From Pseudomonas sp. WN033 (GTDB taxonomy: Bacteria; Pseudomonadota; Gammaproteobacteria; Pseudomonadales; Pseudomonadaceae): 64,000 nucleotides of DNA. The stretch is taken from assembly GCA_002287035.1 (NCBI GenBank), contig NSKG01000003.1:310001-374000 (forward strand), in the 5' to 3' direction. The notes below the pieces were generated by a model. It was not told where the DNA came from. It saw only the letters and a list, made by a program, of their open reading frames with translations, and ran no database searches. Shown here in pieces: positions 63,109 through 64,000 of the stretch (position 1 is its first letter; each line of letters opens with the position of its first letter). Position numbers and translations under genes: made by a program.

Positions 63109-63525
63109 ATGGCAGAGGATGACAAGGTTCGCCTGGACAAGTGGCTCTGGGCGGCACGTTTTTTCAAGACCCGGGCGCTGGCCAAGGCCGCGATCGAGGG
63201 TGGCAAGGTGCAGTGTGGGGGTGAGCGCTGCAAGCCTTCCAGAGAACCACGGGTAGGCGATCAGCTACAGATTCGCCAGGGGTTCGACAGCCGGACGGTG
63301 ATTGTCCGGGCGCTCAGCGTTCAGCGCCGGGGCGCTCCCGAAGCCCAGTTGCTGTACGAGGAAACCGCCGACAGTATTCGCCTGCGCGAGGCGGCTGCTG
63401 CCCAGCGCAAGGCCATGGGCGCCGGGCTGATGATCAGCGAGCAGCGACCGAGCAAGAAGCAGCGGCGGCAGATTCACCGTTTTCGCGACGAGCGCAATGC
63501 CGAGAACGGCGATGGCTTGATATAA
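63109..63525 (+). CDS. hslR: Heat shock protein 15 (HslR), S4-domain RNA-binding protein
   Basis: A 138-residue S4 protein. The S4 motif starts at about residue 6 (VRLDKWLWAARFFKTRALAK, then AIEGGKVQCGGERCKPS). A basic C-terminal tail ends in KKQRRQIHRFRDERN. Hsp15 rescues stalled 50S subunits carrying nascent chains after heat shock. It lies 31 bases upstream of hslO, the standard pair. Confidence 0.93.
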   Translation: MAEDDKVRLDKWLWAARFFKTRALAKAAIEGGKVQCGGERCKPSREPRVGDQLQIRQGFDSRTVIVRALSVQRRGAPEAQLLYEETADSIRLREAAAAQRKAMGAGLMISEQRPSKKQRRQIHRFRDERNAENGDGLI

Positions 63526-63556
63526 TCGCTTCTTTTTCGCAGTGAGCTGATTCTTG

Positions 63557-64000
63557 ATGCAGTCCCTGGATACCACCCAACGCTTTCTCTTCGAACATGC
63601 CGATGTGCGCGGCGAGATGGCCGCGCTTGATCAAAGCTATCGGGAGATTCTGGCCAAGCACGACTACCCTGAGCCGGTGCGGGCGCTGCTGGGCGAGATG
63701 CTGGCTGCCGCCGTATTACTGTCGACTACCATCAAGTTCGATGGCCTGCTGGTGCTGCAGGCACGCTCCAATGGGCCGCTGTCGACGCTGATGGTCGAAT
63801 GTTCGAGCACTCAGCAGGTGCGCGGGATTGCGCGTTATGCCGATGATCTGGAAGGTGACTGCCTGGCTGAACTGATGCCTGACGGCGTACTGGCGATTAC
63901 CATTGACCCAGAACAGGGGCAGCGCTATCAGGGGATCGTGTCTCTGGAAGGCGGTTCGCTGGCTGAGGCGCTGAACAGCTATTTCGAGAACTCCGAGCAG
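63557..64000 (+). CDS. hslO: Hsp33 chaperonin (HslO), 3' end cut by window
   Basis: The first 148 residues of the redox-regulated chaperone Hsp33. MQSLDTTQRFLFEHADVRGE, LLGEMLAAAVLLSTTIKFDG and GIVSLEGGSLAEALNSYF match the N-terminal core. The C-terminal zinc switch (four Cys) is beyond the window. It follows hslR directly. Confidence 0.94.
   Translation, partial: MQSLDTTQRFLFEHADVRGEMAALDQSYREILAKHDYPEPVRALLGEMLAAAVLLSTTIKFDGLLVLQARSNGPLSTLMVECSSTQQVRGIARYADDLEGDCLAELMPDGVLAITIDPEQGQRYQGIVSLEGGSLAEALNSYFENSEQ

Overview
This window is GC-rich and gene-dense, and has the gene content and order of a gamma-proteobacterium of the family Pseudomonadaceae. The neighbourhoods rppH-ptsP, lgt-thyA-folA, oscA-sbp-cysTWA, ilvD, argA, argE and hslR-hslO are all familiar from Pseudomonas. 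A marine-type VIT/VWA sortase-target protein and the mix of short palindromic repeats would suit the Halopseudomonas/Stutzerimonas side of the family, but that is an inference. There are about 65 protein genes, no rRNA, no tRNA I could recognise, no CRISPR array and no intact insertion sequence. The genes at both window edges are cut (a VIT/VWA protein on the left, hslO on the right).

Layout. 1-9.2 kb is accessory-flavoured: the VIT/VWA protein; an AMP/thymidine-phosphorylase-like enzyme overlapping a PRPP synthetase; a MarR-HlyD-DUF2955 efflux operon with a double palindromic operator; and a TetR regulator with a hydrolase-MFS pair whose two promoters carry the same operator. 9.2-18 kb holds the most unusual structure. 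A potassium locus (trkH, a KdpD-like kinase, a KdpE-like regulator, trkA) lies next to a three-gene operon encoding a duplicated DUF1538 membrane protein, a PII-like protein and a CBS-domain protein. A truncated second copy of the PII-tail/CBS segment sits in inverted orientation on the other side of the potassium locus. 18-28 kb carries a hybrid sensor kinase, rarD, a GcvR-like ACT protein, an HDOD protein, rlmI, rppH and ptsP. 28-35 kb carries an NRDE-family protein, a TauE/SafE permease, lgt, thyA, folA, a GGDEF/EAL protein and ilvD. 35.5-40 kb is the sulfate uptake cluster oscA-sbp-cysT-cysW-cysA. 40-50 kb carries yghU, a class II amidotransferase, an OprD-type porin, argA, amn, argE and a phosphate permease with its DUF47 partner. 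50-64 kb is mostly housekeeping: a CYTH/CHAD triphosphatase, an orphan GspE-type ATPase, rlmJ, an ElaB/YqjE/YqjK set, an HDOD-GAF protein, msrA, nudE, a GMP/IMP nucleotidase, rimK with a RimB-like protease, and hslR-hslO.

Repeats. Two copies of a ~145-bp palindromic, TA-bounded MITE-like element (33341 and 61398) lie exactly at gene ends and supply the stop codons of ilvD, rimK and yrfG. Two REP-type inverted pairs (27640 and 53744) and two tandem 98-bp hairpins (38777 and 38890) lie between genes. Several hairpins look regulatory: one between sbp and cysT, an 18-bp one over the argE ribosome-binding site, and one in the porin leader.

All functions come from reading translated sequence and recalling family motifs; no database search was run.
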